NCBI RefSeq assembly: GCF_003259255.1
Contig: NZ_QGOL01000008.1
Coordinates: 124,001 to 188,000 of the forward strand
DNA length: 64,000 nucleotides
Direction of reading: 5' to 3'
Source: Algoriphagus litoralis
GTDB taxonomy: Bacteria; Bacteroidota; Bacteroidia; Cytophagales; Cyclobacteriaceae
Both the position numbers and the translations under genes were made by a program. A model generated the notes under the pieces. The model was not told the DNA's origin. It searched no databases and saw nothing but the letters and a program-made list of their open reading frames with translations. How positions within the stretch are numbered: the stretch's first letter is position 1; every line of letters begins with the position of its first letter. Shown one piece after another: positions 23,970-32,715 of this stretch.

Positions 23970-25550
23970 TTAAAACTCCGAAGTAAAGTGAAACTCAATA
24001 TCCGGATAATTGTCCTGCACCATTTGCAGCCAGGATTTTGACTCGGCCATAAAGACCAGTTTGTCGTCTTTGTCCCGGGCGATGTAGCGATTCTTGGATC
24101 GTACAAATTCATCCAATTGCTTTTTGTCCTTGCTGCTGATCCAGCAGGCTTTGTAGAGATTCATCGGCTGAAACTCCACCGTGGCGTTGTATTCGTTTTT
24201 GAGACGAAACTGGATGACTTCAAACTGAAGCTGACCGACTGTTCCGACTACTTTTCTTGAGCCAATGTCAAAGGTAAAAAGCTGCGCCACACCTTCTTCC
24301 ATGAGTTGCTTCAATCCTTTTTCCAGTTGCTTGGTTTTCATCGCATCTTTGTTCACCACTTCACGGAAAATTTCCGGCGAAAAGCTCGGAATGCCAGTGA
24401 AAACCATGTTTTCTCCATCGGTAAGTGTGTCTCCGATTTTTAGATTTCCAGTATCGTAAAGCCCAACAATGTCTCCCGGGAATGCCTCGTCGATGATTTC
24501 CTTGTCTTGTGCCATAAACTGAGTCACGTTGGAAAATCGCAATGGCTTCGGTCCGCGGACGTGATTGTACGGCTTATTTCGCTCAAACTTGCCTGAGCAA
24601 ATCCGCAAAAAAGCAATCCGGTTCCGGTGATTCGGATCCATGTTTGCGTGGATTTTGAAAACGAAGCCGGAGAATTTTGACTCATCAGGTGTCACTTCAC
24701 GTATATCTGTTTTTCTGCTTTTTGGCGCTGGAGCGATTTTAATAAAGGTGTCCAGCATCTCATTGATGCCAAAGTTATTCACCGCCGAACCGAAGAAAAC
24801 AGGAGCAACTTTGCCACTCAGGTAGGCATTTGTGTCAAACTCAGGATATACGCCTTCGATCAATTCCACATCCTCGCGAAGCTTGCTGGCGAAGTTGGGT
24901 CCGATTAATTTCTCCAATTCAGGGTCATTCACATCTTCAAATTTCTGTCGGACATCGCTCAGCTTTCGCTGCGAAGGTGTGAACAGGTTCAAATTGTGAT
25001 CAAAAAGATTGTACACGCCTTTGAAGCTTTTGCCCATACCGATTGGCCAGGATAAGGGATGACACTGGATGTTCAGCTTTTGCTCCACTTCTTCCAGCAG
25101 CTCATAAGGATCCCGACCTTCCCGGTCCAATTTATTGATGAAGCAGATCACTGGCGTATTTCGCATCCGACAGACTTCCATCAGTTTTTCGGTCTGGATT
25201 TCCACCCCTTTGACGCAGTCAATCACCATGATGACCGAATCGACAGCAGTCAGGGTACGATACGTATCCTCTGCAAAATCCTGGTGACCTGGGGTGTCGA
25301 GCAGGTTGATTTTGATGTCTTTGTATTCAAATCCCATCACGGAAGTGGCGACAGAGATCCCACGCTGCTTCTCGATTGCCATCCAATCCGACTTGGTCGC
25401 CGTATCAATTTTGTTTGATTTGACTGCTCCTGCAGTCTGAATTGCACCTCCAAAAAGTAGTAATTTCTCAGTGAGGGTAGTCTTCCCAGCATCGGGGTGG
25501 GCAATAATGGCAAAGGTTCGTCTCTTCTGGATCTCTTCTTTCAGCGTCAT
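23970..25550 (-). CDS. prfC: Peptide chain release factor 3
   Basis: RF3 is a GTPase that recycles RF1/RF2 from the ribosome after termination. The protein has 526 residues, the usual length. The G1 motif AHPDAGKTT is at 18-26, G3 is DTPGHQDF, G4 is NKLDRE. The tail ends in FHFTSEF. The last 28 codons occur a second time at 22567-22654, on the far side of the DUF4143 gene, so the present 3' end may have been swapped in by recombination. A TACCTTTG box lies just upstream. Confidence 0.95.
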   Translation of the reverse strand: MTLKEEIQKRRTFAIIAHPDAGKTTLTEKLLLFGGAIQTAGAVKSNKIDTATKSDWMAIEKQRGISVATSVMGFEYKDIKINLLDTPGHQDFAEDTYRTLTAVDSVIMVIDCVKGVEIQTEKLMEVCRMRNTPVICFINKLDREGRDPYELLEEVEQKLNIQCHPLSWPIGMGKSFKGVYNLFDHNLNLFTPSQRKLSDVRQKFEDVNDPELEKLIGPNFASKLREDVELIEGVYPEFDTNAYLSGKVAPVFFGSAVNNFGINEMLDTFIKIAPAPKSRKTDIREVTPDESKFSGFVFKIHANMDPNHRNRIAFLRICSGKFERNKPYNHVRGPKPLRFSNVTQFMAQDKEIIDEAFPGDIVGLYDTGNLKIGDTLTDGENMVFTGIPSFSPEIFREVVNKDAMKTKQLEKGLKQLMEEGVAQLFTFDIGSRKVVGTVGQLQFEVIQFRLKNEYNATVEFQPMNLYKACWISSKDKKQLDEFVRSKNRYIARDKDDKLVFMAESKSWLQMVQDNYPDIEFHFTSEF

Positions 25551-25570
25551 GAGGTTTGAATTTCAGGGGG

Positions 25571-25578
25571 CAAAGGTA
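25571..25578 (-). promoter_or_regulatory. -7 promoter element of prfC
   Basis: TACCTTTG on the minus strand (25578 to 25571) fits TAnnTTTG, about 20 bases ahead of the start codon. A CTG lies 21 bases further up in place of the usual TTG. Confidence 0.45.
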
Positions 25579-25584
25579 AGGAAA

Positions 25585-25725
25585 ATGGATTTACGAATTC
25601 AGATTTACGATTGACGACGTGTTTACGAACTTCAATCCTTAATTCTTATGCCTGAACCTTTGGAATTAATGGGAGAGGTTTTTCAAAATGTTCGTAAATC
25701 AAAAATCGTAAATCGTAAATTCTTT
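25585..25725. repeat. Inverted and direct ATTCGTAAAT micro-repeats
   Basis: ATTTACGA units at 25589, 25602 and (as TTTACGAAC) 25620 face GTTCGTAAAT, AATCGTAAAT and CGTAAAT units at 25691-25718. Together they could form a long imperfect hairpin between prfC and the histidine kinase gene. The same unit is seen before pcrA (5059-5084). No gene lies here. Confidence 0.45.
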
Positions 25726-26959
25726 AGTATTCCAAAATCCCCTCTGTAATAAACTGAGAAGCATCCTCTAGATTTCCCAAAAGCATAATTCGGAAGGTTG
25801 TACCCTTTCCAACCTCAGAATTTTTCACAAAAATCCTCCCCCCATGATAGCCCTCTACAATCCGCTTGGCGAGGGTAAGTCCAAGCCCCCAACCTCGCTG
25901 TCGGGTAGAAAAACCCGGATTAAATACTTTTCGGAAGTTTCTGCGGTCTATGCCTTTGCCGGTGTCTGTAATATCCACGATCACATATTTGTCACTGTCC
26001 TGCAGAATATCGATGGTGATAGAACCCTTCCCTTTCATGGCATCCACAGCGTTTTTGCAGATGTTTTCGATCACCCATTCGAATAGTGGCTTATTCATCA
26101 TGGCATCTAGGTCCTTGGTATCGGAGTGGATCTGCATGTCTATTTTGGTGGAGATACGGGGTCGGAGGTAAGTAATTGTCTCCTCGATGACTGCATAGAG
26201 ATTCTCAGCACGGATGACGGGCTTGCTTCCTATGCTGCTAAATCGCTCGGTGACCATCCGGAGCTTGACCACGTCCTTATCCATTTCCTGGATAATCTCC
26301 TTGTTTTCCTCCCATACGGGGGAGTTTCGCAGGTAATCTATCCAGGCCATCAGAGAGGCAATCGGCGTTCCCAATTGATGCGCTGTTTCTTTGGTCAGAC
26401 CAGCCCATACTCTGTTTTGCTCGGAGATTTTGCTTTGGTTGAAAAGTGCAAATGCCAGTAACCCAAATACCAAAATGACCGCTAACTGGACATAAGGATA
26501 ATACTTGAGATTGGTCAGGAGCTCAGAATTTCGATAAAATACCCGGATCTCTGCTTCTTGCAAGTAGATCGGTTCGTATTCTTCCTGCATCTCCAAAAGT
26601 TCCTTCGAAAGGGTCTTGAGCGAATCCTGCCGATCTGGGTTGCTTTTAAACTTGATGTTCCGGAATTCTATAGGATCGCCCTGCGCATCCACCATGATGA
26701 TCGGGATCGAATAATTCTGCTGAATTATCTCCTGATTGATGAAGGTGAGATTTTCGGAGGTAGTGGCAGCGTAATCCAAAGCAGAGGAGAGGAGCTGGAT
26801 TTGGCGATTTTCCCGCTCTCTCAGTTCATCCACTAGCAGATTGGTATACCAAATCGATCCTGAACCAATCAATACCGATACGAAAAAGACCAGCCACTTG
26901 ACTTGTTTCTTGTTTTTGTAAAAGTCTATGGACGTAAGGTCTTGAAATCTGTTTTTCAT
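25724..26959 (-). CDS. Sensor histidine kinase
   Basis: A 411-residue membrane kinase. Two membrane helices (WLVFFVSVLIGSGSIWYT near residue 20-37 and VQLAVILVFGLLAFALF near 155) flank a periplasmic sensor domain of about 110 residues. The phospho-accepting His194 lies in ETAHQLGTPIASL. The ATPase domain has NICKNAVDAM (N box), DTGKGIDRRN (G1), and GWGLGLTLAKRIV (G2). No response regulator is adjacent, so it is an orphan kinase by position. Confidence 0.92.
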   Translation of the reverse strand: MKNRFQDLTSIDFYKNKKQVKWLVFFVSVLIGSGSIWYTNLLVDELRERENRQIQLLSSALDYAATTSENLTFINQEIIQQNYSIPIIMVDAQGDPIEFRNIKFKSNPDRQDSLKTLSKELLEMQEEYEPIYLQEAEIRVFYRNSELLTNLKYYPYVQLAVILVFGLLAFALFNQSKISEQNRVWAGLTKETAHQLGTPIASLMAWIDYLRNSPVWEENKEIIQEMDKDVVKLRMVTERFSSIGSKPVIRAENLYAVIEETITYLRPRISTKIDMQIHSDTKDLDAMMNKPLFEWVIENICKNAVDAMKGKGSITIDILQDSDKYVIVDITDTGKGIDRRNFRKVFNPGFSTRQRGWGLGLTLAKRIVEGYHGGRIFVKNSEVGKGTTFRIMLLGNLEDASQFITEGILEY

Positions 26960-27265
26960 TTAGGAGAATAGTGCTTTCAGGAATATTAACTCCCGAGCCT
27001 CATTGAAAGTATAAGTGAGTAATAGATTTTATCAGTGACCTTTTCCAGAGCTTATTGCGTTAAGTATACTAGATCAAGCTTGAAAAATTAGCGATTTATA
27101 TGAGATCAAGTATGAATCAAAGCTAAAAACATTGGATTTAATTCATCCGCTGATGATCCCATATAAGTTGTCACAATCAGGTTTTAGAAGCATGTCCTTA
27201 ACCAAATCCTAAATCAAGAGGATAATTATTTTGGACGATACCATTAACCAATAAAATTAAAAAAC
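26960..27265. other. Divergent intergenic region between the histidine kinase and dps
   Basis: These 306 bases separate two divergent genes. They are AT-rich, with no ORF of note. A TTATTTTG box (27226-27233) about 33 bases ahead of dps is one base off the Bacteroidota -7 consensus, and no good TTG lies at the right distance. I see no OxyR- or Fur-type dyad with confidence. Confidence 0.3.
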
Positions 27266-27736
27266 ATGAAAACAAACGACATCGGATTAGAAATCAAAGA
27301 ATCCAAAACACTCGTGAAAATGCTCAATGAACTCCTAGCCAACTATCAGATTTATTACCAAAATCTGAGGAATTTCCATTGGAATGTATCAGGCCCAAAT
27401 TTCTTTGAACTTCACGCCAAATTTGAGGAACTCTATACAGTGGCAAATGTCAACGTAGACAGCGTTGCAGAACGGATTTTGACACTGGGCGCAAGACCCT
27501 ATTCCTCTTATGCGGAATACATCGAAAACTCTGGAATCAAAGAGGCGAAAGATGTAGCAGATGCAAAAAAGATGGTGGAGATCATACGTGAAAATCTGAA
27601 TGACCTGTTAACCCTTGAACGAAAATCCCTTGAAGCTGCTAATGAACATGGGGATGAAGGAACGGTCTCTCTGATGAGTGATTACATCACTGAAAAAGAA
27701 AAAGTGGTCTGGATGCTTTCTGCCTACTTGCGTTAA
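27266..27736 (+). CDS. dps: Dps-family DNA-protecting ferritin-like protein
   Basis: A 156-residue protein of the Dps family, which forms 12-mers, oxidises ferrous iron with peroxide and protects DNA. The ferroxidase residues His38, His50, Asp65 and Glu69 keep the same spacing (12, 15, 4) as in characterised Dps proteins, with NFHWNVSGPNFFELH holding the first two. It stands alone, divergent to the histidine kinase, and closed by a strong terminator. Peroxide or starvation control is expected from the family, but no operator is recognised. Confidence 0.93.
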   Translation: MKTNDIGLEIKESKTLVKMLNELLANYQIYYQNLRNFHWNVSGPNFFELHAKFEELYTVANVNVDSVAERILTLGARPYSSYAEYIENSGIKEAKDVADAKKMVEIIRENLNDLLTLERKSLEAANEHGDEGTVSLMSDYITEKEKVVWMLSAYLR

Positions 27737-27755
27737 GTCGCCACTACCTGTAAAC

Positions 27756-27794
27756 AAAAATCCCGGTCAGATCGAAGATTTGGCCGGGATTTTT
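27756..27794. terminator. Bidirectional terminator between dps and the ABC permease
   Basis: AAAAATCCCGGTCA (27756-27769) pairs with TGGCCGGGATTTTT (27781-27794), almost perfectly, with A- and T-tracts on both sides. It serves the convergent genes. Confidence 0.85.
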
Positions 27795-27797
27795 GTT

Positions 27798-29108
27798 TTA
27801 CTGGCTACTTTTAATCCATTTCCAGAGCGTTTTATAGGAAGGCTTTGTGCCATGCATCAGAATACCGATCCTGTATATTTTGCCAGCTAGCCAGGTAGTG
27901 GACAGAAAACCACCGATCAACAATCCCATCGAAAGCGCCAGCTCCCAAAAAGGTACGCCATAGCTGATTCTACCCATCATGGCAATAGGAGAGGTAAGCG
28001 GTATAATGGATAGCCAAAACGAGGTAGAACTGGTCGGGTCTTGTAGGACAAAAACAAAGAGCCCCATGTAAGCCACTATCAAGGGAATCGTGACAGGGAG
28101 CATGAACTGCTGCGCATCAGATGGAGAATCCACTGCAGATCCTATCGCGGCAAACAAAGCTCCATAAAGTAAATATCCTCCTAGGAAATAAATGATAAAA
28201 CTACCAACCAGCGCCACAAAATCTATCCCACTGATCACCTCCAGCATGCTTGCCAATTCACTGGAATCAGGACTCGCCTGAGCAAATTCGGGACTGGCCA
28301 TTTCCATGGCTTGCTGCTGTGGCATCTGCATTCCCAAAACTCCCATCACCACCGAAGAAAGCGTGCCGATCAGCATCACCCATATTAAAAACTGGGTAAG
28401 TCCTACTGCGCCGATTCCCACGATTTTGCCCATCATGAGTTGAAAAGGTTTAAGAGAAGATACAAGGATTTCGACGATCCGGGTAGACTTTTCCTCAATC
28501 ACCCCTTGCATGATCTGATTGCCATAGACAAAAATAAAGATGTAAATCAGGATGCCTGACAGAAATCCCAAGGCATAATTCACCGTGGCATTATTGATTT
28601 TTTCTTCTCCTTCTTCTCCCAAAGTAATCGACTGGATAGATACATCCGTCCGTATTTCCTTTAAAACTTTAGGATCAATACCCTGTTCGTATAGCCGTTG
28701 ATCTTCGATTTTTCTCTTTAAGGCTCCTTCTAGGTAGCTGACCAAGTTTATACTTGGATTTTCCAATCCAAAATACTGAATACCTCCTGGCTGCGAAATG
28801 TCCATTTTGGGGATGTAGAGAAATCCGTATCGCTCACCTTCCAGAACCATTTTCTTGGCCGCGTCTATATCGCCATCTGAGGAAGAAAAGGCATATTGTT
28901 CCGAACTTTCCATAAAAAACAGATCCGTCTCATCGATCACTTCAATGATTCTGAGGGATTGATTTTCTTTTTCTTCCAGTGCGATCCATACAAATACGCC
29001 CATGATCGCTGGAAAAATCAAGGGGGTAAGTAGCGTAGCAATCAGAAAGGATTTCTTTTTGACCCGGGCTAAATATTCCCGTTGGATGACTAATAGTATT
29101 TTATTCAT
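27798..29108 (-). CDS. ABC-2-type transporter permease (NatB-like)
   Basis: A 436-residue permease from ATG 29108 (MNKILLVIQREYLARVKKKS); the longer frame to 29186 runs into the ATPase gene and is rejected. There is one membrane helix near the N-terminus (TLLTPLIFPAIMGVFVW), a large extracytoplasmic domain of about 150 residues, then five or six more helices, the NatB/ABC-2 layout. It overlaps the end of the ATPase gene by 8 bases, so the two form one exporter. The substrate is unknown; relatives export sodium, drugs or lipids. Confidence 0.88.
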   Translation of the reverse strand: MNKILLVIQREYLARVKKKSFLIATLLTPLIFPAIMGVFVWIALEEKENQSLRIIEVIDETDLFFMESSEQYAFSSSDGDIDAAKKMVLEGERYGFLYIPKMDISQPGGIQYFGLENPSINLVSYLEGALKRKIEDQRLYEQGIDPKVLKEIRTDVSIQSITLGEEGEEKINNATVNYALGFLSGILIYIFIFVYGNQIMQGVIEEKSTRIVEILVSSLKPFQLMMGKIVGIGAVGLTQFLIWVMLIGTLSSVVMGVLGMQMPQQQAMEMASPEFAQASPDSSELASMLEVISGIDFVALVGSFIIYFLGGYLLYGALFAAIGSAVDSPSDAQQFMLPVTIPLIVAYMGLFVFVLQDPTSSTSFWLSIIPLTSPIAMMGRISYGVPFWELALSMGLLIGGFLSTTWLAGKIYRIGILMHGTKPSYKTLWKWIKSSQ

Positions 29109-29994
29109 CTGCAGCTGTTTGTACTTGGTGAATAAAAATCTCTTCGATACTTGGTACCTGTTCCTTAAAAACGACCACCTCTCCATACTCCATCAATTCT
29201 ATAAGGAGTTCATTTGGAGTTTTTCCGGACAGAGGTAATGTAAACACCCAATTCTCATCAGTCAATTTGGGTGTCCATTCCTGAGGCAGGTCTTTTTTGA
29301 GTTGATTGAGGGCTATCTGGAATACTTCAGGACGAAAGCTTCGCTTGACTGCGCTAATGGTACCATCGAGGATTTTTCGGGATTTGTTTATCATCGCCAC
29401 ATGATCACAGAGAAGCTCCACAGATTCCATACGATGCGTACTCAGGATCACGGTGGTCCCTTTTTCCTTTAATTCTAGAATCTCATTTTTGATGAGCTCT
29501 GCATTCACAGGATCAAAACCTGAAAAGGGTTCGTCTAAGATCAACAGCGACGGGCGGTGGACAACGGTAGAAATAAACTGTACCTTCTGAGCCATACCCT
29601 TAGATAGATCTTCTATTTTCTTGTCTTTCCAGCCTCCGATTTCCAACTTATCCAGCCATCCTTTGATCTGAACTTTGGCCTCGCTTTCACTAAGTCCTTT
29701 AAGTCTGGAAAAATAGATCAACTGATCCCATACTTTCATTTTTTTGTAAAGGCCTCGCTCTTCAGGCAGGTACCCGATCTTTCGGATATCTTCGGGGGAA
29801 AGGGTACTCCCATCAAGCTCCACCGTCCCGCTGTCTTGTTCGATTATTTGATTAACGATTCGGATCAGGGTAGTTTTCCCTGCTCCATTTGGGCCCAGAA
29901 GTCCAAAAACCACTCCCTTTGGCACAAAAAGATCGACATCTGTGAGCGCCTGATGTCTTTCGTATGACTTATTTAGACCTGAAATCTGAAGCAT
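29101..29994 (-). CDS. ABC transporter ATP-binding protein (NatA-like)
   Basis: A 297-residue ATPase. Walker A is GPNGAGKTT (about residues 34-42), the signature is LSKGMAQKV, and Walker B is LLILDEPFSGFDP, followed by the switch His in LSTHRM. The C-terminal extension of about 90 residues is the DUF4162-type regulatory tail common in this exporter group. It is co-transcribed with the permease (8-base overlap) and lies 9 bases after the exported beta-protein gene. Confidence 0.92.
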   Translation of the reverse strand: MLQISGLNKSYERHQALTDVDLFVPKGVVFGLLGPNGAGKTTLIRIVNQIIEQDSGTVELDGSTLSPEDIRKIGYLPEERGLYKKMKVWDQLIYFSRLKGLSESEAKVQIKGWLDKLEIGGWKDKKIEDLSKGMAQKVQFISTVVHRPSLLILDEPFSGFDPVNAELIKNEILELKEKGTTVILSTHRMESVELLCDHVAMINKSRKILDGTISAVKRSFRPEVFQIALNQLKKDLPQEWTPKLTDENWVFTLPLSGKTPNELLIELMEYGEVVVFKEQVPSIEEIFIHQVQTAADE

Positions 29995-30003
29995 TGGAAA
30001 AGA

Positions 30004-30888
30004 TTATTCGACTGTGACTGAACCTACTCCTACATCTAAAATCAATTCGAGAAGCTTTGGGTCAGACGGTTTGTATCCTCTAGTGACGTAGGTTTCCTTA
30101 TCGATCGATTTGAGATATTTTGGAAAAACTGTTCTACACATCGGGTTCTTTTTCATCCGGATTTTTACCGGGTTGGAGTCAGGAGGAAGTTTCAGATGAA
30201 TACTTCCACCACTTACAGCTGCAATAACCTGACTTGAGCTGGCTAATCCATCACTATAATTTAGATCAATTTTCCCGTAACTGACCTCAATGATCACAAT
30301 TCTTGAGTTGGTAAAATTAGTATTCTCCACAGCCACGGTACCCATATTCAATGTTACCAACAAGGTGTCCATTTCGACTTGATTTGGCACTTTAGTACCG
30401 TAGTGGATTTTCACATCTGCACTGGCGCTTTTTATTTTCAATTGCGAAATAGGAACCTGAGATAGGTCAAAATCAGCTTTTCCTACTCCCAGATTAAAAT
30501 CCAGATCATAGAGATAGTTAGAACTCAATCCGACATCCCAAGAATGATCAAAGTTGGTATTGTCTGAAAAAAACTTAGAAGTAATGCTCTTCCCCAAATT
30601 ATCAGACTCCACATTTTTGTGTACTAGCTTGACATCCAAAAAATTATCATGAATAGTGTGGCTGAAATCGGGTAGAATATTCGACTTCAACAAGTGCCCA
30701 TGAATGTAGACTGGATCAGGACTAATGACTCGCTTGAGCTGTGTGAGGCTCTTGTAAGATGAAAAATTCAAATATACAACCTCGAAACCCTTTCGCTCGG
30801 TAACTTTGTATTCTTTTACAAATTGTGCTTGACCGGGGATGGTCTTTACCATGATCCAAATAAGAAGCAGACACAGTTTTTTAAGCAT
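30004..30888 (-). CDS. Exported beta-rich protein of unknown function
   Basis: A 294-residue protein with a signal peptide (LCLLLIWIMVKTIPGQAQ). From about residue 125 to 260 short strands recur (LDFNLGVGKADFDLS, LKIKSASADVKIHYG, LLVTLNMGTVAVEN, VIIEVSYGKIDLNY, IAAVSGGSIHLKLP). This is the pattern of the DUF4097-like toastrack beta-solenoid. The last strand (LDVGVGSVTVE) repeats the same motif. It precedes the ABC exporter by 9 bases in the same direction, so it may belong to that operon, as an envelope component. I do not know a function. Confidence 0.7.
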   Translation of the reverse strand: MLKKLCLLLIWIMVKTIPGQAQFVKEYKVTERKGFEVVYLNFSSYKSLTQLKRVISPDPVYIHGHLLKSNILPDFSHTIHDNFLDVKLVHKNVESDNLGKSITSKFFSDNTNFDHSWDVGLSSNYLYDLDFNLGVGKADFDLSQVPISQLKIKSASADVKIHYGTKVPNQVEMDTLLVTLNMGTVAVENTNFTNSRIVIIEVSYGKIDLNYSDGLASSSQVIAAVSGGSIHLKLPPDSNPVKIRMKKNPMCRTVFPKYLKSIDKETYVTRGYKPSDPKLLELILDVGVGSVTVE

Positions 30889-30931
30889 ACGGATAGGTTA
30901 CGCCGGTCGGTTGAAAAGGTTTTTAAAAATA

Positions 30932-30960
30932 TAAAAAAAGCCGGAATCGCTTCCAGCTTT
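30932..30960 (-). terminator. Rho-independent terminator of grpE-dnaJ
   Basis: AAAGC-C-GGAA and TTCC-A-GCTTT pair with one mismatch around TCGC. On the minus strand TTTTTTTAT follows. It lies just after the dnaJ stop. Confidence 0.65.
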
Positions 30961-30967
30961 ATGTTTT

Positions 30968-32074
30968 TTAGAAAAACTCTTTCATTTTATCGAAGAAAGA
31001 TTTGTCTTGCTTACCAGGGTCGGGCTTGAAATTCTCCGAATTTCTCAATGCCTCCAATGTATTTCTTTCCTCTCTTGACAGTTCTGTAGGTGTCCAGACA
31101 TTGACCATAATCAGTTGATCTCCTCTATGATAGCCATTGATATCTTTGATCCCTTTACCCTTGAGTCGAAGCATTTTTCCACTTTGGGTGCCGGGTTCTA
31201 TTTTGATTTTGACTTTCCCATCTATGGTTGGCACCTCCAAAGATGCACCTAAAGCTGCATCGATGAATGATACATGTAGATCATAGATCACATTGTTTCC
31301 TTCGCGCTGAAGCAGATTGTCTTCGGACTCTTCGATGACAATAAGAAGATCACCCGGAATACCTCCTGGGATTTCATTTCCTTTGCCGGACATGCTAAGC
31401 TGCATGCCTTCGCCCACACCTCCGGGAATATTGATGGAGATTACTTCCTCTTTTACGATCAATCCTCGGGCATCAGCTTCTGCCGGCTTTTTATCGACGA
31501 TCTGGCCGCTTCCCCCACAGACTGCACAGGTACTGGCTGAGACCATCTGACCCAGCATGGTATTGACTACTTTCTTGACTTGGCCAGAGCCTTGGCAAGT
31601 ACCACAAGACTTAAATGATACTCCTGCTGCTACTACGTGTCTTTTGACTTTGATTTTCTTTTCGACTCCGTTAGCAATTTCCTGAAGATTTAACTTAAGT
31701 TTCACACGGAGATTTGTACCTTTTTTGGTGCGTCGGCCTCCGCCTCCTCCACCGAAAAATGATCCAAATCCACCCCCACCAAAGATGTCGCCGAACTGGG
31801 AGAAAATATCTTCCATATTCATTCCAGCTCCACCATAGCCGCCACTGCCACCTAATCCTTGATGGCCAAACTGGTCATAGCGCGCTTTCTTTTCAGGATT
31901 GCTCAGTACCTCATACGCTTCAGCTGCTTCCTTGAACTTATCCTCGGCTTCTGGATTATCGGGATTTTTATCCGGATGAAACTGAATCGCAAGCTTGCGG
32001 TAAGCTTTCTTTATCTCGTCGGCACTTGCAGATTTGGAAACTCCAAGTACTTCGTAATAGTCTCTTTTTGCCAT
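30968..32074 (-). CDS. dnaJ: Chaperone DnaJ
   Basis: DnaJ delivers substrates to DnaK and stimulates its ATPase. The protein has 368 residues. The J domain with HPD at 33-35 is followed by a Gly/Phe-rich segment ([15 protein letters not shown]) and the two C-terminal substrate-binding domains. The zinc region holds only two CxxCxGxG motifs (CGTCQGSG and CAVCGGSG) instead of the usual four, so only one zinc site is likely. This shortened form is seen in other Bacteroidota. It lies 6 bases after grpE. Confidence 0.93.
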   Translation of the reverse strand: MAKRDYYEVLGVSKSASADEIKKAYRKLAIQFHPDKNPDNPEAEDKFKEAAEAYEVLSNPEKKARYDQFGHQGLGGSGGYGGAGMNMEDIFSQFGDIFGGGGFGSFFGGGGGGRRTKKGTNLRVKLKLNLQEIANGVEKKIKVKRHVVAAGVSFKSCGTCQGSGQVKKVVNTMLGQMVSASTCAVCGGSGQIVDKKPAEADARGLIVKEEVISINIPGGVGEGMQLSMSGKGNEIPGGIPGDLLIVIEESEDNLLQREGNNVIYDLHVSFIDAALGASLEVPTIDGKVKIKIEPGTQSGKMLRLKGKGIKDINGYHRGDQLIMVNVWTPTELSREERNTLEALRNSENFKPDPGKQDKSFFDKMKEFF

Positions 32075-32080
32075 AATTTA

Positions 32081-32638
32081 TTAAGCTCCTGTTACTACTT
32101 TGGCATACCGTACCACCTTTTCTCCCAAAGTGTATCCTTTTTCGACAACATCAATCACCCTTCCTTTCAATTCCTCAGAGGGTGCTGGAATTTGTGTGAT
32201 GGCTTCTTGCGTATCAGGATTGAACGGTTTGCCAATGAGGTCTTCCATTACTTTCAATCCTTTCGATTCTAGGATTCTTACAAGTTTATGAAAGATGAGT
32301 TGATTTCCCTCTTTTATTTTATCCGTATCACTTTCATTTTCAGAGGCTTTTGTTGCCCTTTCAAAATCGTCAACGACGGGGATTAGCTCTTTTAAAACAT
32401 CTTCCGAAGCTGTTTTAATCAAATCAATCCGCTCTTTGGCAGTACGTTTCCTGAAATTTTCAAAATCAGAATACAACCTTAGGTATTTATCTTTCAGATC
32501 AGCAATTTCTGCTTCAAGTTTTGACGATTCGATTTCAGCGTCGAAATTAACTTCAGACTCTAATTCTGGAGTTTCTTCTACAATCTGCTCTTCGGATTGC
32601 TGATTTACTTCTTGATCTAGTTGTTCTTTATTTTTCAT
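32081..32638 (-). CDS. grpE: Nucleotide exchange factor GrpE
   Basis: GrpE releases ADP from DnaK. I start it at ATG 32638 (185 residues); an ATG four codons earlier (32650) is equally open. The first 50 residues are acidic and disordered (QQSEEQIVEETPELESE), followed by a long coiled coil (LKDKYLRLYSDFENFRKRTAKE) and the beta domain with NPDTQEAITQIP. The tail YTLGEKVVRYAKVVTG is the family signature. First gene of the grpE-dnaJ pair; dnaK is elsewhere. No CIRCE element is seen upstream. Confidence 0.95.
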   Translation of the reverse strand: MKNKEQLDQEVNQQSEEQIVEETPELESEVNFDAEIESSKLEAEIADLKDKYLRLYSDFENFRKRTAKERIDLIKTASEDVLKELIPVVDDFERATKASENESDTDKIKEGNQLIFHKLVRILESKGLKVMEDLIGKPFNPDTQEAITQIPAPSEELKGRVIDVVEKGYTLGEKVVRYAKVVTGA

Positions 32639-32715
32639 AGAAATAGCCAATAGTTGGGTGGGTTGGAAATATCAATGTCTTTGCCAGATCCGTTTTTCTG
32701 ACAAAGTGACACAGA

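Larger units (their letters stand above)
22655..24057. mobile_element. Possible insertion unit: DUF4143 ATPase between two prfC tails
   Basis: The direct repeat of the prfC tail bounds a 1.4-kb unit consisting of one prfC tail, its terminator and the ATPase gene. Such an arrangement arises when a segment carrying a gene's 3' end recombines into that gene and restores it. Palindromes of the type GGAATCnnATTCC are found near both edges (about 22406 and 23840). No integrase or transposase is present, so the mechanism is unknown. Tandem duplication followed by gene gain is an alternative. Confidence 0.4.
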
